Below, one piece after another: positions 12,341-23,690 of a stretch of DNA of 64,000 bases. The notes below the pieces were generated by a model, which worked only from the letters and a program-made list of their open reading frames with translations, had not been told where the DNA came from and ran no database searches. Each line of letters starts with the position of its first letter. Position 1 is the first letter of the stretch. The stretch is from positions 30,271 to 94,270 of the forward strand of contig CAJQUW010005372.1 of NCBI GenBank assembly GCA_907163375.1, written 5' to 3'. Made by a program: the position numbers and the translations under genes. This stretch comes from Prostheceraeus crozeri (lineage: Eukaryota > Platyhelminthes > Polycladida > Euryleptidae).

Positions 12341-13479
12341 GTGAGGTAAGGAAAAGAGATGACAATCGAAGCTTGCATCCCAGTAGAAGAGAATCAAAGG
12401 TGACCTACAAGGACACAACTGACCAGGTGATCCGAACATGTTCGATTAGCATCGTCATGATCGATTGAGCTCAACGATCAACGTAATTCATTGCGACGCT
12501 CTGAAACTCTACCTTCCATTCTTCATCAAAGATAAAGTCTCTGATGTAGTATGAAATATTCAAAATATGCTGTGTGGTCGCCCGCGACCCCATCCTAAGT
12601 AATGTTGCATATTTTTTTAAAAAAGCCAGTAATTTTTATCTAAATGATAATATTCTTTTCGAAACATCAGTCTATCTATAGCTTAGTCTATCCACAAAAA
12701 ATAAAATGCGCTACGTTGAGAAATCACGAGAAGTAATTTAAAGCGAGGAAAGGATGGGAAAGGAGACAGGGGTCAGCCCACCGTTGTTATGAGATTTAAA
12801 AATGCTCATCTGCGTAGAGATTTTACTTCAGGAATAGAGTCAACCAAAATACAAACTGTAAATTGTTTTGAATTTAGTCAATCCTGATATATCTACTTCG
12901 AATTGTTTAGATTTACTGTTAACACCGTCGGTTGCATAAAATTTCATCTCATCTGGAAATTCTGCCAACTTCCGTTGATAGAAGCGATAAAAGAAAAGGT
13001 TTTTTGCCTCTTGCATTAAAAAAAGAAGGAGATAAACTTGCAATTTCAAGATGAAGGTAATTACTATCACAATGCACCTTCTGCTAGTTGTCATCGCATT
13101 TCAGTATGCATGTAAACTTGTCTTCCATTTGTAATGCCATTGAAAATCGCAAAGGAAATATCAGATTCCAAATCAAACTAAATCAAATTACAATGTGATA
13201 GTGAACTAGAAACAGGTTAACTCATTGACGTCACTAGTTTACATGACGATCGAGATAAGAACTCAAGTTCCAGGCGGAAACGATCAATATCGTGTTCGGT
13301 AATTTCCGTTAGAATAAGATTTGTCACTGTAAGTTCAACGATGTTGCGTGACTCATCAAAGAGCATCAAGTACTTTTTAGTTGGCAACAAGCTTCATAAA
13401 TCTTTTGATGAAATTTTTAAATGAACGAAAGAAAATTGTACTTTTAATTTTATCCAGCTAAACCAATTCGTGTTACCTT
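12341..13479. other. Intergenic, no gene recognised
   Basis: No supported gene or RNA. An 84-codon minus-strand ORF near 12840-13094 starts with a hydrophobic segment but has no upstream or downstream support. Confidence 0.4.
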
Positions 13480-13628
13480 CACTGTAAACCGCTAACTGAC
13501 AATTGACAGACATTCCTCCTACAAGATCTATTTTGTCGGTAATTGTTAGTTCCTGTAGGATGATTGCCACTGAACACTTACAAGAACTGACAGAAAGCGA
13601 CAAAATGAATAGCAGTGATTTATAGCTT
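13480..13628. repeat. Short dispersed repeat, forward copy
   Basis: About 140 bp beginning CACTGTAAACCGCTAACTGA that reappears in inverted orientation at 25121-25269. Inside it, CCTACAA... and ...TTCCTGTAGG form a partial hairpin. It is probably a MITE family. Confidence 0.7.
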
Positions 13629-16120
13629 ATGTCTAGATAAATAAATCAGAGCTGTATATTTCGCAAAAAAGCGAATTTTCAATATTCTTCTACCTGCACT
13701 ATGAAATCAACACATTCATAAAAGCAGAATAATTGAATTCACAGCTTCATCGTGGGAATGAAACGATTTCCTCGCCATTGTCAGTATTTTTGTTGCACTT
13801 TTATTTCAACAATTTTTGTCATCTAGGTCAAGGATTATTTGAGATCAATCATGGCCATCACTATTAAGGAATCCATGGATCAATGACGACAAGCACAAAG
13901 GCTAGAAAATGATGAGTCAAAATTTTCTTACTATCAAAAGCGAGTGAAACAATATCACATCATCCTCTATGTGTCTATACAATAATCGCGGTTTTGACTT
14001 GTAAATAGTCGCAATTATTTGGAGCATTTGGTGCCTTATCCAATCCAAGGTTTACTATTAATTGATTACGTCATGTATAAGACATTCTGTAAGTTTGCTT
14101 CAACCAAACCACATGTCAACTACGCAAGCCACATGATTAATCAAAAGTCAAGAAACTTTCAAGAAGAAAGGTTTACATGGTTTGGGTATGATATTTTCTC
14201 AGAATCAATGATGCACAATTTTTGATAATTATTTGATCTGAGAAATACAAATATCTCTGTTAGTCCAAATTGTAATGCGACTGTTGCATCAATTGTGTGC
14301 TACAACTGGATTTGGAAATTCGTTCAATATTCTAGCTATAATATTTATTGAGAGGAATGATGGGACTGTCTTTCAGCCAATCATCTAAGGATCCAATTAG
14401 AAATGCATGTTAACTTCCTTGTGCCATCGATTCCCAAGCACCTTTCATAGCATTGCTATGAAGTCAGCAAGTTGTTCCTAATCTTCCTAAAAGTGAAAAT
14501 TAGACTAAGAGTCTTATTTTCACTTCTACCTTTTTAAGAAACAATTGAACTAACTTGCTTTTGATAATAAAATGATCTCCCGTGGACTGGTCAACTATGT
14601 GTTCATAATCTATTTTAGAAAATGAAGTATGAATTTATTGATTAAGTGTAAATTGAATGACCTACGCTTCAACTTCAATGAGTGACATCTGACTGAGAAA
14701 AGTGACAGCAAAAAATGAAGTATTATCATATCTATTCTGAAAGCATAACTGGTGGTAGAAACTAAGCAATTTTGGAACAATCTGCAGAAAAAGTTAAAAA
14801 AGTCTCGACGATCACTCATTTACATGTACACAATATAAATTCATATATTATTATTTGAGATTACAGCATATGATTGTAGCATTTCATAGCGATGCCATCA
14901 AAGAATATGACTTGTGGCCAAAGTTGTTTATGATGGTCTGTTGTTGGTTGACTAAATTTGGCGCGGAAATGATGACTGCATATATCGGATCACCTTTCCT
15001 CACCTTTTCCGGAGCTACTGCGTCATCATTTCCACGTCCCAATTCGAATTTCGTTTAATGTTAGGTCTAATGAACCTTATTAATTAAATACAACTAGCCG
15101 CCCAGCTTTTGTGAAATGTCAAAAAATGCCGAATCAACTCATGTAAATAGAACATTTTTGATCAAAATTTCAAATTATTTCAGTATTAGATCCAAAATAT
15201 TGAAGTGAGCATGCTAAATTTTCTAGCCAAATTCATAGTTTAATTGATAATCTCAATGCGCACTGGTCTTTAATCCTCAAACCTTTTCTTAGAAAATGGG
15301 ACATAGTTTGCTAGCGCATGCCTTCACTTTATGTATTTTCGATGCTTATGTCGGTTGTCGGGAATGGCTGGAGATTTACGTCAAGTTCGGGGTTTGATGA
15401 AAGCACATTCGGTCTTTTTGAGGAATATGTAATACTCAAATATTTTTTAACTTATTAAATGTGACTCAGACGACAGAGGTGAGGAGGACTAAATAGTCTG
15501 ATTATCCGAATATTCGCGAAATCATTTCCGAATCGCATAATTGGATCAGAAATTATTTGCCAAACGAATAGGACACTCGAATCCGAATGGCGAAAATTTG
15601 TGAGATTCAGTGAAGTCGGCGTCGTCAATATCTTACACTCTAAATGTTTGTTGTCGAACCCATTTTTCATTTCCTGCTTTACAACTTTGGCATTACACTT
15701 CAAACAATTTGCACATCACTAAGCATGGGATATTCGAAATTTAGCGCACAACCCAATCGTTGACAACTGCATCTAAGTGAAAATGTGTGCGATTTTTGTG
15801 CTGTTGTTGTGTATTGTATTAACCCTTTCACGCTCAAGTTAATTTCAAAATTGAGGTTCCAAATGTTTGAAAAAACATCAAAAGCTATTTGCGGGCGTTC
15901 TAGACATCTTACGAGGGTGGGGTGGTGATAGATCTCCTCTTTCTTTTGGTTGTACATTTTTGCCGCGCAGTTATACATTGCTGCGCAGTGTTGATCTGAA
16001 AGATGCAGGTCGAAATGATGCCAAAAGACACAAAAAGGTTCAGCTTAACTTCCTTTCTACATTTAGAAGCCCTTGTAATGAACACAGAAATCAGACTTCG
16101 CTTGTTATTGAGACTATAAT
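13629..16120. other. Intergenic, no gene recognised
   Basis: AT-rich DNA without conserved coding sequence. One small hairpin occurs at 14489-14525 (AAGTGAAAATTAGAC paired with GTCTTATTTTCACTT). Short ORFs at 15455-15978 are unsupported. Confidence 0.4.
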
Positions 16121-16843
16121 TGTCCGGCAGCCAGAACGAGTTTCTGCAGGGAACGAGGCCGAAAGTGAGACTTTCACAGAATGATGTACACCCTATGCCT
16201 GCTACGAATCTGCACGTCTGCCGAGTTTTAGTGAGTTCCTCTTCTTGTCAGACAGGATCAAAGAAAAATACATGTAAATCCAATAGGACCCAGATTGCAG
16301 GTTTTGGCTAAAATGAAATTTTGTATGTTTTCTCTGATTAAACGAAAAGTACTAAGCCCAGAGTCATAACTTTTGGCATGTAATGTCTTCAGGTAATTTT
16401 CTTTCATTTTCATGCATCCCTGTCCATATAGCTAAACGCATTCAGATTTGGCGAGCCTCTTCGTGTCGGCAAAGACAAACATTTTGAGCAACTTTATCCA
16501 CATTCAACCACATTCTCACATGCATTGCCGACAAAATGCATGATATAAGCACATGTACATTATAGGAAATGACCTTAAGACATTCCATGCCAAAAATTAT
16601 GACTCTGGGCTTAATACTTTTCGTTTAATCAGAGAAAACATACAAAATTTCATTTTAGCCAAAAAATGCAATCTGCGTCACTTTGGATTTACATGTGTTT
16701 TTCTTTGATCCTGTCTGACAAGAAGAGGAACTCGCTAGAGCTCGGCAGACGTGCAGATTCGTAGCAGGCATAGGGTGCACATCATTCTGTGAGTCTCACT
16801 TTCAGCCTCGTTCCCTGCAGAAACTCGTTCTGGCTGCCGGACA
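16121..16843. mobile_element. Long-terminal-inverted-repeat element with 5-bp TSD
   Basis: Two inverted arms of about 275-280 bp (roughly 16121-16396 and 16563-16843), starting TGTCCGGCAGCCAGAACGAG, flank a ~165-bp spacer. ATAAT sits immediately outside both ends (16116-16120 and 16844-16848), fitting a 5-bp target-site duplication. The arms match well but not perfectly, so the insertion is not recent. There is no transposase gene. Transcripts across it would fold into a long hairpin. Confidence 0.85.
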
Positions 16844-16848
16844 ATAAT

Positions 16849-17563
16849 GGACAACAGCCGGTTGTTGATGGTAATTCCTACTGCTCAGTAATGCGCCGAT
16901 TGCTAGATCTTTAAAAGAAGCAAAATACTAAAGCCTTCAACAGTTGTTGATTCTTGCCACAAGGTGATTTGATGTTATCAAAATGCTTTTATATACAAAG
17001 AAAAATAACAATAACTGTGAATATTTACAAAGTATACTGATCAGCTGCCGGTATCTCCTCATTGTTAACCACTGGAAGCCGCCATTGTTTGGTGCCGCTG
17101 TCATAAAAACAAATATCCACGACGTTCTAGTCCTTTGTTATTATAGTGTCGGATTTCTATGGTTTTGAATTTCTATGAGATTCAGTGGCGGGCATGAAGG
17201 TCAGTTTGCGGCAAGCATGTTGACTGTAATGTTTCTCTTTTATGTCCTAGGCCTTGGGAAACACTGGCCGATAGGAAGTTGTTGCAGCGGACTCCGGGTG
17301 AGACTCCGTCGTAAGCGGACTACAACAACAGCAGAAACGCTTTGAAATTGATGAACAATGGACATTCAGCAACCACAGCTGATGACATTTGATAGATTTA
17401 GATACAAAATGTTTTTGATGCCAGAAAAGGTACTGTACAATGCACAGAATAGACTGTACAAGGTGTGCTAGCTTTGGTTATTCCGATCAATACGGTGAAG
17501 TTCAAACTTCACGTGTACAATGTACATGTAAATGCATTTTCAGATAAGGCCATATAACGCCGA
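16849..17563. other. 3' flank of the PGRP-domain gene
   Basis: No second gene is visible. This would hold the 3' UTR and polyadenylation region of the minus-strand receptor gene. No AATAAA was identified close to its stop codon. Confidence 0.4.
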
Positions 17564-20179
17564 CTACGAACTGTGCTCGGAATGTCTGTCAATCGACACC
17601 GTACTTTCACTCCTGTCAGACCATGTCCTGTGAAAGTGGATTGAGATATCGTTATTTACTTCACCCCTCACACTGCTAACCTCATCCTCATTTATTATTT
17701 GTTCTTCTTTCCACTTTTCACGCGTGATTTCAATTTTGTGAGGGCCACGTACTTCAAAAAAACGTTCATAAGCTGCTAGATTAAGACGAGCTGTGGCCGA
17801 CTCCTCGGGACCGCTGTAGCAATAGTGCGAGGCTGCATGAACATTTGCATCCATTTTCGTTCCTGCTTCATGGCACACAGTTGGCCATTTACAAATGCAG
17901 TGATGCTCTAACACTTCTCTTGTTATCGTCTTGAGCTCTTCAACAACTGGAGAATGAATAATGTAGATGTGAGAAGTTGACTGCGTTTCCGGAACCAAAA
18001 GTAATATAGTGAAACATCTGCAGGATCTAGGACCTACTTTATCAACATCAAGAAGTCTGGGGAAATCATGTCTTTGTTTCCGTGCACAGTAGATCCAAAG
18101 GAGATGCATGCGATGGAGACACCGACAATGTGTGGTGTAAAGAAGACTGAGACGTGCCTCATCGGGGTCGATCTTCAATGTTAAAGGCTGTCTCACCTCA
18201 CAAGGAGAAGTACATTCATCTAAAAGTCCATTGATATATCGATCACTGTCAGCACCAATGTCCGTTAACAATCGATGAATTTCTGTTGCACGTGTTTTAA
18301 CAAATGGACACCAATAAGCGTGACGTTTCCACCGCAGCAGACAAGCAGTTATTGCAGCAATTAGTAAACCAACAATCGTTATTACAGATACAGAAATAAG
18401 GATGATTTCATCCTTTTTGGATTTTGGACAGTGGCTTCCTCTGTATTGGTATCGATGCCAGTTTTGCATAATATCATATAATGCCATTCCTGGAACTTTA
18501 CTGGTTGACTTATAAATGTCACGGTGAGCCATTATTTGGTAATGTGGATCTAGTAAGCCTTTCTTTTCAAGACAATGAATTAACTGTTTTGCTGCTTTTA
18601 AAGCCTTGATCTTGGGCGCCGTTGAGTTAAAGTCTCCTATAAAAGCAATTCCATAGCTCTTTGTATTATATTTATATGTATGAGCTCCAACATTGCCTTC
18701 TCCTCGTCCTTCGTATACCTTTCCGTCTCCTCCAATCAAATAATTGTAGCCGATACTCGACCAACTTCTATCAAGGTGAAATTGCTGTATTCTACGCACG
18801 TAGTCCTCACAGGCTTCGGATGTGTAACAGCGGTATCGCGGAGTATGCGTATTGAGAATCATGACATATATGGGTAATTTTTTAAACTTACTGTAACTTT
18901 CTGTTTGTGGCCTAGCAAACCATCCTGCTGGTCGAATTATCTCTGGACAGTTCGCCTCTCTGTGAGTGCTTTGAAATTCACAAGAACGCTGTGGCTGCAG
19001 TTTAAGTGAAGAAGGAGGTTCGTTGATCCACACATATTCCTCACCGTCGTAAACGCGAGTCCATGACTCAAATGTCTTTGGTCTGTCCGTAGTCATCCAA
19101 AACGCTGCATCGGATGATTTGCGTCTTGTCCAAGGGAGAGAGAAATCGAGTTTTCCACAATGTTCTCTGGCAATTGTGAACGTTGCATTTGAGGGACTGA
19201 CACATTTCCACCTGTTCTTCAAATGTCTTTTGTCAATGGGTCTTTTCCTTATCCTCCTTGTCACGCATTTACATTCAAAAGCAACGCCAGTGAAATTTAA
19301 AAGAGCATCTTCTACCTCGTAGTCAGGAATAAAGTTCTGCACATCGGTGGACATTTGATCATGGAAACCTTTGAGGACGCATCGTCCGGTAGAAGCGTTG
19401 AAGTGAGCAACAGAGCATTGGTGCATTTCTTGGCATGTGTGTAGGCAAACATCTATGTCTAACGTGTAGAAATATGCCACTGTGGTTCCACTTTCCAATG
19501 ATTTATGTCTTTGTACTGTCCATATTCCCTTACATTGGCTACGAGCATCGATGCAAAATTTTTGCTTTGGTTGAGAAAGTTCAGGACAACAGGTCCATCG
19601 ACTGACGCAATTAGATTTGTTGCCTTTACTCAATTCTACGTCACTGTACATCATCATTTGACATGTTTTTTCAACATAGTCAAAATTGACGGTTTGACAA
19701 CGTGGCTCGTTCAGACACTTTCTATGACATTCTAAAACATGGGCAACATTTTCCAGTGGAGGTCCAAGGAATCGATGCTCATCCTTTATCTGTTTTCTCT
19801 CTGCTGATGTCCATAATCCTCGACAACGTCCTTCCCACGATGAACAGTCAGAGGACTTACAACACTTCCAAGTTCCCAGTATGTGACGTCTAGTTTGACT
19901 AGGAGCCAAAGATTTATACAGAATACATGTATTTCTTCCTCTGAATTCCATTCCGACGGCCAACGGCTGCTCTCTGAAGAAGAATTTGCACTCTTCTTCG
20001 CTTTCTGCTGGAGAATTATCAAGAATTTCCGAATCGGCGAGAGAAACAAGTTGAGAATCCATGATAACCTTCCCAAAACAGCGACCTCTGGCGTAGTTGC
20101 AGATTGTTGGGTGATCATATGAATAGATTGATTGGAAAAGAAATAATGCAAAAATATAAAATACTAAGCCTGACTTCAT
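17564..20179 (-). CDS. Transmembrane PGRP-domain receptor-like protein, 871 aa
   Basis: Uninterrupted 871-codon frame. Residues 1-20 form a signal peptide. Residues about 27-305 hold three cysteine-rich units of PAN/apple-like spacing, with Trp and Cys-Cys landmarks (WKCC 104-107, WTCC 195-198). Residues 323-411 resemble a degenerate C-type lectin fold. Residues 417-577 are a PGRP (amidase_2) domain with the C451/C457 disulfide pair, GYNYLIGGDG and YEGRG. The membrane span is about 591-615, followed by a Cys/His-rich 256-residue tail. Of the zinc ligands, H552 remains, the cysteine position is V562, and the usual HHT motif reads NTHT after a two-residue insertion. It should therefore bind rather than cleave peptidoglycan. 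Sequons occur at N187, N261, N295, N331 and N518. The outside-in topology is opposite to Drosophila PGRP-LC. No TIR, SEFIR, death or RHIM motif is visible in the tail. The start is the Met immediately before the signal peptide. Confidence 0.93.
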   Translation of the reverse strand: MKSGLVFYIFALFLFQSIYSYDHPTICNYARGRCFGKVIMDSQLVSLADSEILDNSPAESEEECKFFFREQPLAVGMEFRGRNTCILYKSLAPSQTRRHILGTWKCCKSSDCSSWEGRCRGLWTSAERKQIKDEHRFLGPPLENVAHVLECHRKCLNEPRCQTVNFDYVEKTCQMMMYSDVELSKGNKSNCVSRWTCCPELSQPKQKFCIDARSQCKGIWTVQRHKSLESGTTVAYFYTLDIDVCLHTCQEMHQCSVAHFNASTGRCVLKGFHDQMSTDVQNFIPDYEVEDALLNFTGVAFECKCVTRRIRKRPIDKRHLKNRWKCVSPSNATFTIAREHCGKLDFSLPWTRRKSSDAAFWMTTDRPKTFESWTRVYDGEEYVWINEPPSSLKLQPQRSCEFQSTHREANCPEIIRPAGWFARPQTESYSKFKKLPIYVMILNTHTPRYRCYTSEACEDYVRRIQQFHLDRSWSSIGYNYLIGGDGKVYEGRGEGNVGAHTYKYNTKSYGIAFIGDFNSTAPKIKALKAAKQLIHCLEKKGLLDPHYQIMAHRDIYKSTSKVPGMALYDIMQNWHRYQYRGSHCPKSKKDEIILISVSVITIVGLLIAAITACLLRWKRHAYWCPFVKTRATEIHRLLTDIGADSDRYINGLLDECTSPCEVRQPLTLKIDPDEARLSLLYTTHCRCLHRMHLLWIYCARKQRHDFPRLLDVDKVGPRSCRCFTILLLVPETQSTSHIYIIHSPVVEELKTITREVLEHHCICKWPTVCHEAGTKMDANVHAASHYCYSGPEESATARLNLAAYERFFEVRGPHKIEITREKWKEEQIINEDEVSSVRGEVNNDISIHFHRTWSDRSESTVSIDRHSEHSS

Positions 20180-20930
20180 TGCTCAGCGTAAAATTGGTAA
20201 CGGTGATAAGAGCATTCAGCAGCTGATTTTGATGAATTGAGTTGTGAATGCAACCTGAAATGCACTGTATTTGTCGAACTGGCAGCCAATGACGCTTTAC
20301 AAAGCGATCGCCATCGCTGCGGAATTAATGAATTTCGAATCACGTGATGGCTGTTTGATTTACAATGTGCTGTGCACTAACAGTCCTAATTTTGCCTGTC
20401 GATTTGTATTTTGGTACTTCTAAAGCTAAAATAAGATACTTGAACACATTTAATTTATGTTGATCACGCGCCAATTGTAGTAGTTTGTATGTGACAGAAG
20501 CAGTTCAAAAGTAACGGAGATATCAAAATTCACTTCATGAAATTCATGAAAGTCATATCATAGACGGACCAAGAGAAATGTATGATAGATAGCAAACTGC
20601 ATTATTCACAGAAGATATGCTTCACATGTGAATTACATATAGTGCTTATACGGCAAAAGTGGTGATTGGGTATGGTCCTCAATGTTTCCAAGCTATATTC
20701 GGCAACATTGCTGCTTTACATTAGTAAAAATACTGATTATGGAGACATTCATCTCCTTACTCAAAGAGCGATTAACATGTACCTTTTTCAAAAAGACAAG
20801 ATCAGATAAATATAGAGCATTTGTATAAACGCATGCTTGACTGTAGAATATTCTGCAAGTATGTGATTAAATAACCTATAGTATACAAAATTACCTTATT
20901 TGAATATAGTTATGCACGTACAACTCAAGC
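20180..20930. other. Upstream flank of the PGRP gene
   Basis: Contains the presumed promoter and 5' UTR of the minus-strand gene. No TATA box is obvious at a fixed distance and no other ORF is supported. Confidence 0.4.
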
Positions 20931-21150
20931 TGAATCGCATTTTCTACGTTACAGCTACGTTACGCATTGCGCGATTTCATCTCCTCTTCTTTTTAACGTC
21001 TCATTACCAGCGCACGTCATGCTGACAAAATGATGTATAGGACATTCGAATAGATATTAGGACAATTAGATAATCCGACAGTATATTCGAAGGGCGATCC
21101 TTAGACTGTGATTCTAGAAAGCAGAAACAACTTCGAAACTTTGCATGTAA
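20931..21150. repeat. Local direct duplication, unit 1
   Basis: Contains GAATCGCATTTTCTACGTTA, GCGCGATTTCATCTCCTC and then GCGATCCTTAGACTG. The same three blocks recur in order at 21203-21629 with a longer gap. Confidence 0.75.
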
Positions 21151-21202
21151 TTCTATTGTATTCTCTTGTTATTTCAATTTATTTATTAACGCCCAATTGA
21201 AG

Positions 21203-21629
21203 TTGAATCGCATTTTCTACGTTATAGCTACGCATTGCGCGATTTCATCTCCTCTTCTTTTTACCGTCTTAACCAGGGCACGTTACATAATGATGCATAT
21301 GTCAAGAAATGAATCACTAATCCATGTACTTTCATGAATTTTCTCGGGTGATTTCTAAGAAGATTGTGCAACTCTACGCAATTTACTAGCACTATTATCA
21401 ACAGCGTTCGCATTCTAGAATCATCAATTATTTACCGCCGAACTTTAGTTCCAGTGATTGAAGAAGGAAAGTAGAGGGCCTACACTGAATAAGAATCATT
21501 ATTAGGAGTCAAGGTAACTTATTCTGCTTGACATCACGTCTATCAGATGGCTAAATTCCAAAAGCGATCCTTAGACTGCGATTCTGGAAAACAGATACAA
21601 CTTCGAAACTTCTAATTTTCTTGCATGTC
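21203..21629. repeat. Local direct duplication, unit 2
   Basis: Repeats the blocks of 20931-21150. Here the last block (GCGATCCTTAGACTGCGATT, 21564 onward) is displaced by about 260 bp of unrelated sequence, so one unit gained or lost DNA after the duplication. Confidence 0.75.
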
Positions 21630-22456
21630 TGCATTTTGAATTTAATTGTTAAAATATGGCAGGGAACTACATGGATTTCAAGCAGGAAGAGGCTTCAAAC
21701 ATTCTTTAACTACTAGGTTCTCTGAGGCGAGGAATTTTGATTACAAACCGGTTATATTTCTATTTTAAACTATATATTAAACATATTCGATACCTTCTTC
21801 AGTGCACTATTATTCCTCAACTCAATAACTTTGTTAATATATCATTCTTCTAATAATACATCCTCCTTGTATTTCAGCTCAATTATTTTACGCTCTTATC
21901 TGATCAAAATCAAAATGGATAAAATATCAATGAGAATTTATCCACAGCAACACGATGAGCAAGTTCGTCTTCAGTTGAAAATGTGAAGTCCTATTTATAC
22001 TGTGGCATTTGTGAAATATCTCATACAAGCCAGATAGCTGAATTTTTGTATTTTAGTCTGGAACCTTCTGTCAAGATTTCAAGGGATATTTGACGCTTTG
22101 GCCAGCCATAATGTCTAATTGGGAAGCTCCTATAAAATGAACTTTAGAATGATTGATGCTCATGCCCGACTTTGCATCCTAGATGAAAATAGTGTAGATT
22201 CACAATCAATGACCACATCTATGGTAGCGTATACTATCAAAGAATCATGTCAAATTATAAATAAACAGAAAGTTAGCAGGCTCGCTAATTATAGAAACCT
22301 TAAAAGTCCTTAAAAAGGCAGAAGAAAATAAATGCAAAATAAAGAAAGCGAAATTCAGCAGCGTTGCCCACAAGAATGGCAAACTGCATCCGTTGTATCA
22401 GGTGGGAGAACGACAAATTGTCGCTGCAATGATGGCTCCAAATTCCTTTAAGAACT
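21630..22456. other. Intergenic, no gene recognised
   Basis: AT-rich spacer. Only a 64-codon ORF at 22119-22313, without recognisable features. Confidence 0.4.
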
Positions 22457-23340
22457 CTAGCGTTTCAGCCCAGGAGCACTGAGAATCTCAAAAGCTATGG
22501 GCGTAAGTTGATATCCTTGTCGCAGAGGACTCTGATATTTCCTGCGTTTCTTTTTCTCTGTATCTTCTTTGACACGCCCTGAACAATTAGCACTTAAGTG
22601 AACATGGTTAGGTGCTGAAGAATCCGCAGCTGTGGCTTCCCAGGTCAATATTCGTACATATGACCAAGGCGTCAATGACATTCCATCAACGCGCTTACCA
22701 TCAGATCTTGTTAGGCCCGTTGGCTCCAAGATGGCAGGAATGTTGATTGACTTCAAAGCGCGTTGTATTTCTCCCCATGTCGAGGGAGTCGCACTTCTTT
22801 ACAATGAAAGTCCACGGTGACCATCTTCAGAAGCTTCCACGCCACGGACGCATATATGAAGCTCAACAATTTGCATCCTAGTGGTTCTAAATTCATCCAG
22901 AGCTGGTTATCTGTCAACTTTGTGCCGAAACCAGAAATCGGGAAAGCAGATAACCACGCTCTGACAGTGCCGCTCGAAGTGGTGGTGATTGCGCGTGCCT
23001 TCGAATGATGGTTGGTAGAGGACAACAGCAAAGTTAGAGCTTGTGAGTGAAATGGGTTCATCCATTCTCGCTGGCTAGTCTGATTTGAAGGCAAGTTCTC
23101 ATCAGTGATTGCTTTCCACTGAACAGTGGAGTTTGCAACTTCAACATCATGGAGGTTCGAATTTTCTTTCAAAAGTTTGATAGTCAAGGAATTGCTGGCG
23201 GCCGCAGAGGATAAAAAGCAGAATGTGCGAGCGTTTGGGCATAGCAAATTCCGAGACCACCAATTCGTGCTTGAAGATACACTTGTCTCCGGGCATTTTA
23301 GCTGAGATATATATTATGCAGAGATTCCACTGATTCATTA
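22457..23340 (-). pseudogene. Retroelement-derived ORF with DGKR/DGMSL motif, frameshifted
   Basis: Two abutting minus-strand frames (22753-23247, then 22457-22756) read as one protein after a single frameshift near 22755. The upstream half contains CPNARTF. The downstream half contains ILEPTGLTRSDGKRVDGMSL, then a LTWEATA-type strand, APNHVHLSA and PIAFEIL. I recall this order from C-terminal parts of repetitive RT-associated proteins in cnidarians, molluscs and echinoderms. The DGM...W-[DE]-x-T pairing suggests a PD-(D/E)XK-like nuclease, which is inference. There is no RT domain nearby. Confidence 0.6.
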
Positions 23341-23690
23341 GGGGTCTGGTCGTACTTCTGAAGAGGATGAGGCTCTTCATAACATGATGCAGTGCGCAAA
23401 AAGTGTGTTAATCTTGGAATAAAGACAGATTCTTAGTAGAAAAAGGGCACCATGCGCGTCTAGATGCTTCATTCTGCCTGCAAAGATGTTTAAGGTCTTA
23501 ATCTTATGGCAGAATGTCTAACAGGAGCCCCTAGTTACCGATGTATAGATCATTCTTCGAGGTTAACTTTTTTCATGAGCAGATCAAAGTGTTATATACT
23601 TACTTTGGAGCAGATAGAGTTAAAGACAGAAAAAATGTTTTTCTTGTCTAATGATAATAATGAATAAATAATACATAATATAGTAAATGT

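Noticed and set aside
18436-18930. Catalytic N-acetylmuramoyl-L-alanine amidase
   Set aside because: The zinc-binding cysteine is replaced by valine and the first histidine motif is disrupted.
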